From: Candidatus Eiseniibacteriota bacterium
GTDB taxonomy: Bacteria > JAFGKV01
DNA: 9,308 nucleotides
Direction of reading: 5' to 3'
Assembly (NCBI GenBank): GCA_025453925.1
Contig: JALOPK010000108.1
Span: 1-9,308 of the forward strand
Positions 1 to 7,080 of the stretch are shown here, piece by piece. Numbering within the stretch: position 1 is the first letter of the stretch; each line of letters begins with the position of its first letter. The notes under the pieces were generated by a model. That model did not search any database and had not been told where the DNA came from. It saw only the letters and a program-made list of their open reading frames with translations. Position numbers and translations under genes: made by a program.

Positions 1-795
1 CTTCCCGAGATTTGCGGGCTGTTTGCCGCGTCCGTACTTGCAATCCCCACCAACGGCCAGGACACCGGCACCATCGTCCCCATGGTCAGAGAGATCGTGG
101 CGGGCGCACGCGCACGGGTTGTTATCAGCCTGTCGGTCGATGGCTCGGAGACGATGCACGATGCCATCAGGGGAGCAGGTACGTGGCGGCGGGCGTGGTC
201 GACCTTCGAGGAGTTGCGCGAGATAAAAGGCATCTCGTTGAAGGTGAACACCGTGGTGACCAGTTCGAACGTGGAATCGCTCCCCGCCTTTGCGGCCTAT
301 GTCAGGGCGCGGGGGGCCGACGCTCATTCCTTGATTCTCCTTCGGGGTGATCCGCGTGACCCGTCCCTGCGACCACCCCTTCCGGCCGACCTCAGGAGGA
401 TCGGCCCGCTGCTTCTGAACGAGCTGCGCAGCTACGGATACGCTCAAGGAGGCCTAAAAGCCCGGCTTCTTTGGCGGTATCACCGGGCGGCCTGGTCCAC
501 ATCCGTCGCCACCATCGAGCAGGAACGTCAGGTCGTGCCGTGTCTGGCCGGGCGGAATCATCTGGTCATATGGCCGGATCGGACCGCCGGCCCCTGCGAG
601 CTGCTTCCACCCGTAGGATGTATCGAGCCCGCCGGGCTCGGGCCCCTCATCAGCGGTTCCGCCTGGCGCGAACGGTGCGACTTCATCGCCGGAGGCGGGT
701 GCTGGTGCACCCACAACTGCGCCCTCCTGGCGAGCCTGCTCTTCCATCCGCCTTCAGTGATCCGGCTGATCGCATCGGCAGCAGGGGCATCGTGA
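1..795 (+). CDS. Radical SAM protein with SPASM/twitch-like C-terminus (5' partial)
   Basis: The reading frame is open from base 1, giving 264 visible residues. The start and the CxxxCxxC cluster that binds SAM must lie upstream. The visible part fits the second half of a radical SAM barrel: a TNG turn near residues 18-20, a strand with ISLSVDG followed by HDAIRG (about 43-58), and VNTVVTSSNVESL (about 83-95). The C-terminal third is Cys-rich: C181, C199, C207, C226, then C234-W-C236-T-H-N-C240. This resembles SPASM/twitch domains that hold auxiliary Fe-S clusters. Such proteins modify peptides, sugars or other small molecules by radical chemistry; the substrate cannot be read here. The TGA stop overlaps the GTG start of the next gene, a glycosyltransferase, so the two are probably translationally coupled and may act in one pathway. 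The family call is firm and the substrate is unknown. Confidence 0.82.
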   Translation, partial: LPEICGLFAASVLAIPTNGQDTGTIVPMVREIVAGARARVVISLSVDGSETMHDAIRGAGTWRRAWSTFEELREIKGISLKVNTVVTSSNVESLPAFAAYVRARGADAHSLILLRGDPRDPSLRPPLPADLRRIGPLLLNELRSYGYAQGGLKARLLWRYHRAAWSTSVATIEQERQVVPCLAGRNHLVIWPDRTAGPCELLPPVGCIEPAGLGPLISGSAWRERCDFIAGGGCWCTHNCALLASLLFHPPSVIRLIASAAGAS

Positions 796-1721
796 CTGGC
801 CTCGGTGAGAGGCGCCTGGCGGTCGTCGTCCCCGCGCGAAACGCCATGGAGGTCCTCCCGGCATTCCTCACGTCATTGGAGGGATCAACACACCGAACCT
901 GGGAAGCCTTCCTGGCCGATGACCAGTCCACCGACGACACCGCGGGTATGGTAGAGAGGTGGTGCCGGAATGGACGCGGTCGCCTGGTGACCCTGCAGAC
1001 CCGACAGGGAGCGCCTGGAGCCCGGAATGCCGCACTCCGGGCGGCGCTGGCGGCCGGGCACGATCTGGTGGTCTTTCACGACGCGGACTGTGTGCTCGAA
1101 CCGGGCACCTTGGCGGCCCATGCGGCAGCTCAGACCGCGCATCCGCGTGCGGGAATCGTGGGCGGGCCCGTGCGGAGCCTCCATACCACGAGGATCGGGG
1201 CTGCGGACGGCTACGCCTCCTGGTTCACCTCGCCTCCGGGCCGTCCCGATGGCCGGGTCCGTTTCCTGCATCTGCCGACGTGCAACCTGAGCGTCAAATC
1301 TTGGGTCTTCGAGAAGACAGGCTTCTTCCGGGAGGATCTCGCCACGGGGGAGGATGTCGCTTTCTGCCAGGAGGCGAGGCGCCATGGCGTCGAACTGCGG
1401 TTCGCGGCGAATGCTGTGATCGGACACAGAGACCGGGATCGGCTCGACCAGGCCCTCGCCCATCACGCGCGTTGGGGAGAGCACACACACGAAGTACGCC
1501 AGGGAGAACGTGCGTTCCTAGCATCGCTCGTGCCCAGCAGCCCCCTTGCCTTTCGGCTGGCGTCCGTCCCCTACGCCTTGGGCTTCAGCCTTCTTGTGCT
1601 CGCGCTCTGGATTCGCTATGATCCGAGGGTGCTCTTGGCCACTGCGGACATTTTTCGGATGAAACGGGCGTTCACCGAGGGCATGGTGTCGGGGGCGATG
1701 CGCCGATCCCGACGCGACTGA
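792..1721 (+). CDS. Family 2 glycosyltransferase (GT-A fold) with C-terminal membrane segment
   Basis: A 309-residue enzyme expected to transfer a sugar from a nucleotide-sugar donor on the cytoplasmic face of the membrane. GT2 signatures occur in order: VVVPARN at 11-17, ADDQSTDDT at 42-50 (nucleotide binding), GAPGARNAALRAA (the common G-ARN motif), HDADC at 96-100 with D97-A-D99 as the metal-binding DxD, and TGEDVAFCQEARRHG at 185-199 with E187/D188 as the likely catalytic acid pair. A hydrophobic stretch at about 252-274 should anchor it to the membrane. I chose GTG at 792 because the first beta strand (RLAVVVP) begins just after it. It also forms a GTGA overlap with the upstream stop, and AGGGG lies 4 bases before it. 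The next Met (846) would cut off the nucleotide-binding strand. The frame stays open upstream to about 471, but that overlaps the radical SAM gene and lacks GT2 character. Donor and acceptor are unknown. Confidence 0.9.
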   Translation: MTGLGERRLAVVVPARNAMEVLPAFLTSLEGSTHRTWEAFLADDQSTDDTAGMVERWCRNGRGRLVTLQTRQGAPGARNAALRAALAAGHDLVVFHDADCVLEPGTLAAHAAAQTAHPRAGIVGGPVRSLHTTRIGAADGYASWFTSPPGRPDGRVRFLHLPTCNLSVKSWVFEKTGFFREDLATGEDVAFCQEARRHGVELRFAANAVIGHRDRDRLDQALAHHARWGEHTHEVRQGERAFLASLVPSSPLAFRLASVPYALGFSLLVLALWIRYDPRVLLATADIFRMKRAFTEGMVSGAMRRSRRD

Positions 1722-1812
1722 TGACTCGGCGAGAGGGTGCTGCTCCCGTGCCCGTCGACGTTCAGGAATGTGCGGGATTGTTCGACATGGTGCTCTGTGC
1801 GGAGGGATCAGA
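1722..1812. other. Gap between glycosyltransferase and ferredoxin genes
   Basis: This 91-bp gap is the first non-overlapping junction in the window and the likeliest place for a promoter of the redox pair. I see no convincing -35/-10 pair and no strong terminator hairpin. The only small structures are the 8-bp palindrome CGTCGACG at 1753-1760 and the ribosome binding site at its 3' end. An alternative upstream ATG at 1768 would add 15 residues to the ferredoxin, but it lacks a comparable binding site. Confidence 0.35.
1801..1806 (+). promoter_or_regulatory. Ribosome binding site of the ferredoxin gene
   Basis: GGAGGG ends 6 bases before ATG 1813. It decides the start in favour of 1813 over the in-frame ATG at 1768. 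Confidence 0.75.
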
Positions 1813-2271
1813 ATGAAGTACGTGAAGCCTCACCCGGAGAAATGCGGTTTCGTACAGGCCTGCATGCGAGCCTGTGCGCGGAAGACACAGAAGTCGGATG
1901 ACTTGTCCTTGTCATCCATTGTGGTCACCCAAGCTGATGGCGGCACGATCGACATCAACGTCTGCAATCAGTGCGGCACGTGCATCGACATCTGTCCAGT
2001 GACTGCCATCACCCGAACGAAGTCCGGCGCGGTGGTCGTGAACAAGAGCCTCTGCGTTGGCTGCTACTCCTGCGTCGAGTACTGCCCTACCGGCTCGATG
2101 CGGACCCACGCATCCCGTCTGGCGCCCTTCAAGTGTATCGCCTGCGGCGCCTGCGTCGAAGCGTGCCCTGCAGGCGCCCTGGAGCTTGCCGAGGGAGAGT
2201 TCGAGGCGTCCTATCTCGAATGTGAACAGGCCGGCGAACCGGGTGCCACGTTCTCCAAGAGCTACTTCTGA
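1813..2271 (+). CDS. Polyferredoxin, BamC/AorA-like electron-transfer partner of AOR
   Basis: A 152-residue cytoplasmic Fe-S protein. Three complete CxxCxxCxxxCP motifs are visible: C51-C54-C57-C61, C81-C84-C87-C91 and C108-C111-C114-C118, enough for three 4Fe-4S clusters. An N-terminal segment has C11, C17 and C21 with the same spacing as a fourth motif, but V14 stands where its second Cys would be. A further Cys, C137, lies near the C-terminus. No signal peptide or membrane segment is seen. The gene is followed after 44 bp by an AOR-family tungsten/molybdenum enzyme. By family precedent (BamC with BamB, AorA with AorB, YdhY with YdhV) it should carry electrons to or from that enzyme's own cluster. 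It could also serve other redox enzymes, but the adjacency makes the AOR partner very likely. Confidence 0.88.
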   Translation: MKYVKPHPEKCGFVQACMRACARKTQKSDDLSLSSIVVTQADGGTIDINVCNQCGTCIDICPVTAITRTKSGAVVVNKSLCVGCYSCVEYCPTGSMRTHASRLAPFKCIACGACVEACPAGALELAEGEFEASYLECEQAGEPGATFSKSYF

Positions 2272-2315
2272 CATCCCCTGAAGGTCTCCTCACGACGCGT
2301 ACACGGAGAGCTGCG

Positions 2316-4487
2316 ATGAGCGAAAAGACTATTGCCGAGATGAAGATCGCCCACCGCGTGGTGGCGACACATCATTATGAGCCCGCGCCAGTTGAGAAGG
2401 GCTATGCCAACAGGACCCTTCACGTGAATGTGGGCACTCGCGAGATCAAAGAGAAGCCGGTCACAAATGAGATGAAGGAGAAATTCACGGGTGGGCGGGG
2501 ATTTGGGTTGTGGCTGTTGTGGCATGCGGTCAAGGACACGACACGCTGGAATTCGGACGAGAACGAAATCGTGATCTCACCGGGCCCGTTGAGCGGCATC
2601 ACACAATACCCGGGATCGGGCAAGTCACTGGTGGTGGCGATTTCCCCCGTCACGGATCAGGTCATCGACTCCAATGTCGGCGGCTACTTCGGCCCCTACC
2701 TCAAGTTCTCCGGGTTCGATGCGCTGGAGATTCAGGGCAAGGCGGACCAAGACGTGATCATCGTGATCGATGGTCAGACCGGCCTGGTCACGATCGAGAC
2801 GGCTCCTGACGAACCGGCGGATACCCATCGGTTGGCCGAGGTTCTGACCCACATGTATGCGGTCGACGAGAAAGACATGCGCAATGTGTCGGTGGTGAGC
2901 GCGGGCAGCGGAGCCGATCATACACTGATCGGCTGCTTGAACTTCTCGCTGTGGGACGTGCGCCGGAAGGGCGTCCGAGTGAAACAGGCCGGTCGGGGCG
3001 GCATCGGGAGCGTCCTCCGCAACAAGCATGTCAAAGCGGTGGTGGTGCATGCGCCCCAGGTCCGCGGGGATGACAACCATCCGGGGGACTTGCAGGAAAT
3101 CCAGGCAACTGGCCGGAAGCTGCACCGCGAAGTATTCCAGAACGATTCGAGCATGGAGCGCATGCGCATGCGCGGAACACCGCACCTGGTCGAGGTGATG
3201 GACGCATTTGATCTGCTCCCCGTGAACAACTTCCAGTTCGGCCGTCACGACGACACGAAGCACATCGCATCCGACGTCTGGGTGAAGTGGTTCCACCAGG
3301 GCATCCCCGATGGATGCTGGTATGGCTGCACCTTGGCGTGCGCCAAGACGGTCGAAGACTTCGCGCTGTCATCCGGCCCCTACAGGGGCGAAGCGGTGCG
3401 AGTCGACGGCCCCGAGTACGAGACGGTGGCCGGCGTGGGGTCGAACTGCGGCATCTTCGATGCCCGCTACATCCTCGAGGTGAACTTCTACTGCGATACG
3501 TACGGCATCGACACCATCTCCTGGGGCACGCTGACGGCCTTCGCCATGGAGTGCTACGAGCGTGGCATCATCACCAAGGAGCACACCGGCGGACTTGAGC
3601 TGACGTTTGGCAACATCCCGGCGGCCCTGGAACTGCTCCATCAGGCGGCGCGCGGTGAGGGATTCGGCAGGATCGCCGGAATGGGTGTGCACAAGATGAA
3701 GGAGCACTTCGCCGCCCACTACGGCGCCGACATCGCTTTCCTCAACGATATCGGCATGGAGAACAAGGGGCTGGAGTACTCCCAATACGTCTCCAAGGAA
3801 TCGCTGGCCCAGCAGGGCGGCTATGCCCTTACCAACAAAGGGCCCCAGCATGATGAGGCCTGGCTGATTTTCATGGACATGGTCAACAAGCAGATCCCGA
3901 GCTTCGAAGACAAGGCGGAGGCACTCTACTACTTCCCTCTGTGGCGAACATGGTTCGGCCTCAACGGTTTGTGCAAGCTCCCATGGAACGACGTCGAGCC
4001 TGTGGACAACAAGAAGAAGCATCCTCCCAAGGAGGCAGCCAAGGTCCCTGAACACGTCGACAACTATGTACGACTGTTCAACTCCATGACCGGCAGGAGC
4101 ATCACCAAGGAGGAGGTGATCCTCCAGTCCAAACGCGCGTACGACTTTCAGCGCATATTCAACATCAGGCTCGGGAAGGGTCTCCGCCGGTTCGATGCGC
4201 AGCCCTACCGGGCGGCCGGTCCTGTGTCCGTTGAGGAGTATGAATCGCGGGCAGATCGGTACGACGAACAGCTCCGAACCGAGGTCGGCCTCACCATTGA
4301 CGGCATGAGCACCGCCGAGAAAGTGGCCGCCCTCAGGAAGTATCGAGAGGCCAGATACGAGAGGCTGATGGATGCCGTGTACGAGCGCCGGGGATGGACG
4401 AAGAACGCCGTCCCCAGGCTCGAAACCGTTCAGATGCTCGGCATCGACTATCCCGAGGTGGTCGAGGTGGTACAGCGCCACCTGTAG
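2316..4487 (+). CDS. Aldehyde ferredoxin oxidoreductase family W/Mo-pterin enzyme (BamB-like)
   Basis: A 723-residue cytoplasmic oxidoreductase of the AOR family. Members hold tungsten or molybdenum in a bis-pyranopterin plus one 4Fe-4S cluster, and interconvert aldehydes and carboxylates or catalyse related low-potential reductions. Visible landmarks are the RTLHVNV strand, GGRGFG at 59-64 (pterin-binding N-domain), SPGPLSG and SNVGGYFGPYLKFSGFDALEI of domain 1, GRGGIGS from 226, the cluster ligands C334, C338 and C342 in GCWYGCTLACAK, GGYALTNKGPQHDEA from 501, and the fourth ligand C553 in GLNGLCKLPW. A polar N-terminal extension of about 30-45 residues precedes the usual AOR start, and the protein is longer than the roughly 600-650 residues of classic members. 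GGAG at 2305-2308 lies 7 bases before the ATG. The upstream polyferredoxin is its likely electron partner. The sequence style recalls BamB of class II benzoyl-CoA reductase, but no other bam gene is visible, so I give no symbol. The substrate is unknown. Confidence 0.92.
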   Translation: MSEKTIAEMKIAHRVVATHHYEPAPVEKGYANRTLHVNVGTREIKEKPVTNEMKEKFTGGRGFGLWLLWHAVKDTTRWNSDENEIVISPGPLSGITQYPGSGKSLVVAISPVTDQVIDSNVGGYFGPYLKFSGFDALEIQGKADQDVIIVIDGQTGLVTIETAPDEPADTHRLAEVLTHMYAVDEKDMRNVSVVSAGSGADHTLIGCLNFSLWDVRRKGVRVKQAGRGGIGSVLRNKHVKAVVVHAPQVRGDDNHPGDLQEIQATGRKLHREVFQNDSSMERMRMRGTPHLVEVMDAFDLLPVNNFQFGRHDDTKHIASDVWVKWFHQGIPDGCWYGCTLACAKTVEDFALSSGPYRGEAVRVDGPEYETVAGVGSNCGIFDARYILEVNFYCDTYGIDTISWGTLTAFAMECYERGIITKEHTGGLELTFGNIPAALELLHQAARGEGFGRIAGMGVHKMKEHFAAHYGADIAFLNDIGMENKGLEYSQYVSKESLAQQGGYALTNKGPQHDEAWLIFMDMVNKQIPSFEDKAEALYYFPLWRTWFGLNGLCKLPWNDVEPVDNKKKHPPKEAAKVPEHVDNYVRLFNSMTGRSITKEEVILQSKRAYDFQRIFNIRLGKGLRRFDAQPYRAAGPVSVEEYESRADRYDEQLRTEVGLTIDGMSTAEKVAALRKYREARYERLMDAVYERRGWTKNAVPRLETVQMLGIDYPEVVEVVQRHL

Positions 4488-4509
4488 GCCTGCCCACGAA
4501 CTCCTCCCG

Positions 4510-4563
4510 TGAACGCTCCTCCGTGCGGCCATCCCGGCGGTGGAGCGTTCAGCGCTCTGTTTT
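4510..4563 (+). terminator. Strong hairpin with T-rich tail: terminator or leader structure
   Basis: A perfect 10-bp inverted repeat (TGAACGCTCC at 4510-4519 with GGAGCGTTCA at 4542-4551) continues inward past one T-T mismatch into CCG/CGG (4521-4523 with 4538-4540), leaving a loop of about 12-14 bases. After a short spacer comes TCTGTTTT at 4556-4563. It starts 22 bases after the AOR stop, so it could end the ferredoxin-AOR transcript. The tail is offset from the stem by about 4-5 bases and is not a pure T run, so intrinsic termination is plausible rather than certain. The structure ends 4 bases before the next ATG, and its right arm contains the only purine-rich GGTGGAG. It could therefore instead control translation of the downstream gene. 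Confidence 0.55.
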
Positions 4564-4567
4564 CGCC

Positions 4568-6118
4568 ATGTTGAACCGAATCGGGCCATCGCTGATCGAC
4601 ATCCTCATCGTGTTCTCCCTGGCCATGCTCCATGGCGGCTACCTCAGCTTCCCGCCGGAGGATCCCGACGTAGGTGGCATCACTTACAATGCCATGCTGA
4701 TCAACCGGGGCATGGCACCCTATCGCGATTCGTTCGAACAGAAGTTGCCGGGCGCGTTCTTTCTCGTCGCGGCATGGACCCGAATCCTGGGAGAGTCGGT
4801 TCTCGGCTTGAACCTCGCTGCGTTGATCTGGTCGGCGACGCACCTCATCGTTCTCATGTGGGGCGTCCGTCGCCTGTGGGGCGTCGGACCGGCGCGGTGG
4901 GCCGGAATCGCCTTTGCACTCGCCTCCACAGCACCGGTAGTGTCGGGCCGCTGCCCGAACTACGAACTCTGGATGACGATGCCCATCACATGGGGCGTTC
5001 TGCTGGTGATGATGGCCCAGGAGGGGAATCTCATCCGCCTCGCGTGCGCGGGCTTTCTGGCCGCCTCCGGCGTTTTGGTCAAGCAGCAGGCGGCGTTCTC
5101 ATGTCTTCCCCTCATCCTGTGGTCGGCCACCCGCATCAGGAGGAGTACACGGCACGGGTTGAGCGAACTGGCTGCCATGGCCGCCGGGGCAGCCGTGGCG
5201 ACGCTTCCGATACTGCTCTTCTTCTCCATCAAGGGGGAGTTGCTCAACTTCTTTCACATGATCGATCCCCGGGGAGCGGCCGCCTACGCGGCCGGCGGAG
5301 GCAGCCCTGCGGACGTGGTCTGGCGGATCGCACGCCAGGAGACCATGCGCGTGATGCGGGAGATGCCCCTGCCGTTCTACGCGGGAACCGCCGTGGTGGC
5401 CGCGGCCTTCTGGAATTGGCGACGGCGGGATCCTCGGGGCGACCGGCTGGGCCTCTTGGTCGTCTGGATACTGGGCGCTGCCTTCGGCGTCACGGCCGGC
5501 TTGAGGTTCTACACTCATTACTATGTCCAACTCGTGCCGCCGCTCTGCATCGCGGTGGGCTGGGTAGCCGCCCGGTTGCAGCCATCATGGCGCGCGTCGT
5601 CACGGGAGTCAGTCGCGGCGTTTCTCCTGGGTGCCACGTTGCTGTGGCCTTCGATGGGCAGGGTCGTCCGTGATGCCCGCATGGCCTGGTGGCAGGCGAA
5701 GTTCGCAGCGATTGGGCGCGAGATGCCTGCCATCGCGCCAATGCGATTGGCGGCAACAATCCGGCAACGAACGCCGCCGACTGCCGCCATCCTCGTCTGG
5801 GGTCACGCGGAAGACCTGTACTTTCTGACGGGGCGCCTCGCCCCAACCCGCTACTACAAGTACTACGCGTTCCTCACGCCCCCGCCTGTGACCTGGAGCC
5901 CCCCCGAGTTCAACCCTCAGGCAGCCGACCATGCCGCCCGGTTCCTCCGAGAGATCAGCGCGCATCGACCCGGGGCCATCGTGGTCTCCTCACTGATGGG
6001 AAGCGCCCCGACGACGATCTTTCCGGAGTTTGATGCTTTTCTCACCGCCGGCTACCGTCGCGAGGCATCGTATGACGGTCTGGATCTATGGCTTCCGCAG
6101 CCACGCACGGCCATGTGA
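4568..6118 (+). CDS. Multi-pass GT-C type glycosyltransferase (PMT/ArnT/GT39-like)
   Basis: A 516-residue integral membrane protein with about 10-11 hydrophobic segments and a C-terminal soluble region from about residue 375. After the first membrane segment comes an acidic outer loop with PEDPDVGG (D34), then PYRDSFEQKLPG at 51-62. This matches the first-loop acidic residue and the Pro-Tyr-Arg-Asp/Lys-Pro pattern of GT-C enzymes that use polyprenyl-phosphate sugars. The C-terminal part has ILVWGHAEDLYFLTGR followed by an Arg-Tyr-Tyr segment, a pattern shared by many GT39-like proteins. It should transfer a lipid-linked sugar on the outer face of the membrane; acceptor and sugar are unknown. 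The start is uncertain. ATG 4568 sits right before the first membrane segment but lacks a close ribosome binding site, and GTG 4523 lies inside the upstream hairpin. The frame stays open back into the AOR gene, but that part is not protein-like. Its stop overlaps the next start as GTGA. Confidence 0.82.
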   Translation: MLNRIGPSLIDILIVFSLAMLHGGYLSFPPEDPDVGGITYNAMLINRGMAPYRDSFEQKLPGAFFLVAAWTRILGESVLGLNLAALIWSATHLIVLMWGVRRLWGVGPARWAGIAFALASTAPVVSGRCPNYELWMTMPITWGVLLVMMAQEGNLIRLACAGFLAASGVLVKQQAAFSCLPLILWSATRIRRSTRHGLSELAAMAAGAAVATLPILLFFSIKGELLNFFHMIDPRGAAAYAAGGGSPADVVWRIARQETMRVMREMPLPFYAGTAVVAAAFWNWRRRDPRGDRLGLLVVWILGAAFGVTAGLRFYTHYYVQLVPPLCIAVGWVAARLQPSWRASSRESVAAFLLGATLLWPSMGRVVRDARMAWWQAKFAAIGREMPAIAPMRLAATIRQRTPPTAAILVWGHAEDLYFLTGRLAPTRYYKYYAFLTPPPVTWSPPEFNPQAADHAARFLREISAHRPGAIVVSSLMGSAPTTIFPEFDAFLTAGYRREASYDGLDLWLPQPRTAM

Positions 6119-7080
6119 GTGCCAACCCGGCTCGTGCAGTGACACGGACATACCGGCAGCTCCCCGGTCTGCTGGCGGGGGCCGTCCTCACCGTGGGACT
6201 CACAGCTTTGTTGCTTCGACCCGTGGGCCCAAGGAGTGTTCTGGGCGTCTTTGGCGATCTGCAGTGGCCCACCGCACTACCCTTCGTGCCGATCTCCCTC
6301 ATCGCCAGCGGCGCGCGCGCGGCGGTGTACCATCTCGTCCTCGGTGGCCGGGTGGGGGTGTTCGGGTTGGTGCCGCTCATGTGGCTTCGGGCTTTGGCGG
6401 TCGATTTTGTCCCCGCGCGCCTGGGACTCGCGGCGATTCCTCTGGCGCTGCGCGTGGTGTGGGGAATCGAGACCTCCTCGGGTTTCGGCGCACTTGCCGG
6501 CGTCACCGTCGCGGAGTTCGCCTCGCTTGGGGCCCTCGTTCTTCTGGCCGCGTCCGCGTCTCCCAGCACCACGGGCGGGCTGCATTCCGCTCTCATCATC
6601 CTGGGATTCCTTCTGGTGGCCAGTCTGCCTGTCGCGATCTCTGCAAGCCGATATGCCCAGAGGCTCCGGGGCAGAGGGCGCATCCGCACTGCGTGCGCTG
6701 ATATCGCCCTTTCCGTTTCGGAACTCAGCCGCCGCAGTCTCCTGACGCAGGTGATCATGTGGTCCTTCACGACACGGCTGGCGAAGTACGCCGGGCTCTA
6801 CCTGCTGCTGCGCGCGATGCCAGTACCGCCGCTGCAACCGCTTGCGTTCCTCGGCGCCGCTCTCGCGGCCGAAGCGACCACGACTCTGCCGGTGCAGGGG
6901 CTGGCCGGGATCGGTACGTGGGAGGCGGCGTGGGTCGCGGCGACGACCGGCCTCGGCTTCAGCATGCACGACGCAGTGTTGTCCGCATTCGGATTGCATC
7001 TCCTGGTGCTTGGCTGGGAGATTCTCTTGGGCAGCGCGGGATTGGCGATACTGATGGGGATAGGGCGACACCACCCGTGA
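6115..7080 (+). CDS. Integral membrane protein, LPG_synthase_TM/AglD-like (UPF0104 type)
   Basis: A 321-residue protein made largely of hydrophobic segments, about 7-8 in all. Two conserved spots of the MprF/AglD transmembrane family (PF03706-like) are visible. One is DFVPARLGLAAIPLALR, corresponding to the usual P-A-R-x-G-E region. The other is LPVQGLAGIGTWEAAWVAA, corresponding to the late P-x-x-G-x-G-x-x-E motif. Relatives include the membrane half of MprF, which moves lysyl-phosphatidylglycerol across the membrane, and AglD, involved in dolichol-linked glycosylation. A role in flipping or transferring a lipid-linked sugar is plausible here because the preceding gene is a GT-C transferase. 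The usual Glu after P-A-R-x-G is replaced by Leu (R-L-G-L). I chose GTG 6115, which forms a GTGA overlap with the upstream stop. ATG 6088 is in frame and would give 330 residues with a 31-bp overlap. Neither has a clear ribosome binding site. Confidence 0.75.
   Translation: MSANPARAVTRTYRQLPGLLAGAVLTVGLTALLLRPVGPRSVLGVFGDLQWPTALPFVPISLIASGARAAVYHLVLGGRVGVFGLVPLMWLRALAVDFVPARLGLAAIPLALRVVWGIETSSGFGALAGVTVAEFASLGALVLLAASASPSTTGGLHSALIILGFLLVASLPVAISASRYAQRLRGRGRIRTACADIALSVSELSRRSLLTQVIMWSFTTRLAKYAGLYLLLRAMPVPPLQPLAFLGAALAAEATTTLPVQGLAGIGTWEAAWVAATTGLGFSMHDAVLSAFGLHLLVLGWEILLGSAGLAILMGIGRHHP

Noticed and set aside
471-791. Upstream extension of the GT2 gene across the radical SAM gene
   Set aside because: The translated stretch is Arg/His-rich with no GT2 features, and the GT2 fold begins right after GTG 792.
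3150-3175. Short GCATGC-type repeats inside the AOR gene
   Set aside because: They encode alternating Met-Arg codons in a conserved coding region and do not extend into a real repeat array.
4394-4567. Upstream extension of the GT-C gene into the AOR gene
   Set aside because: The extension is Arg/Ser-rich and would overlap 94 bases of the AOR gene. The first membrane segment starts just after ATG 4568.
3369-4589. Long open frame of 406 residues on the - strand opposite the AOR gene
   Set aside because: It lies opposite a clearly conserved AOR coding sequence in GC-rich DNA, where such antisense frames arise from codon bias. Its translation shows no recognisable motifs.
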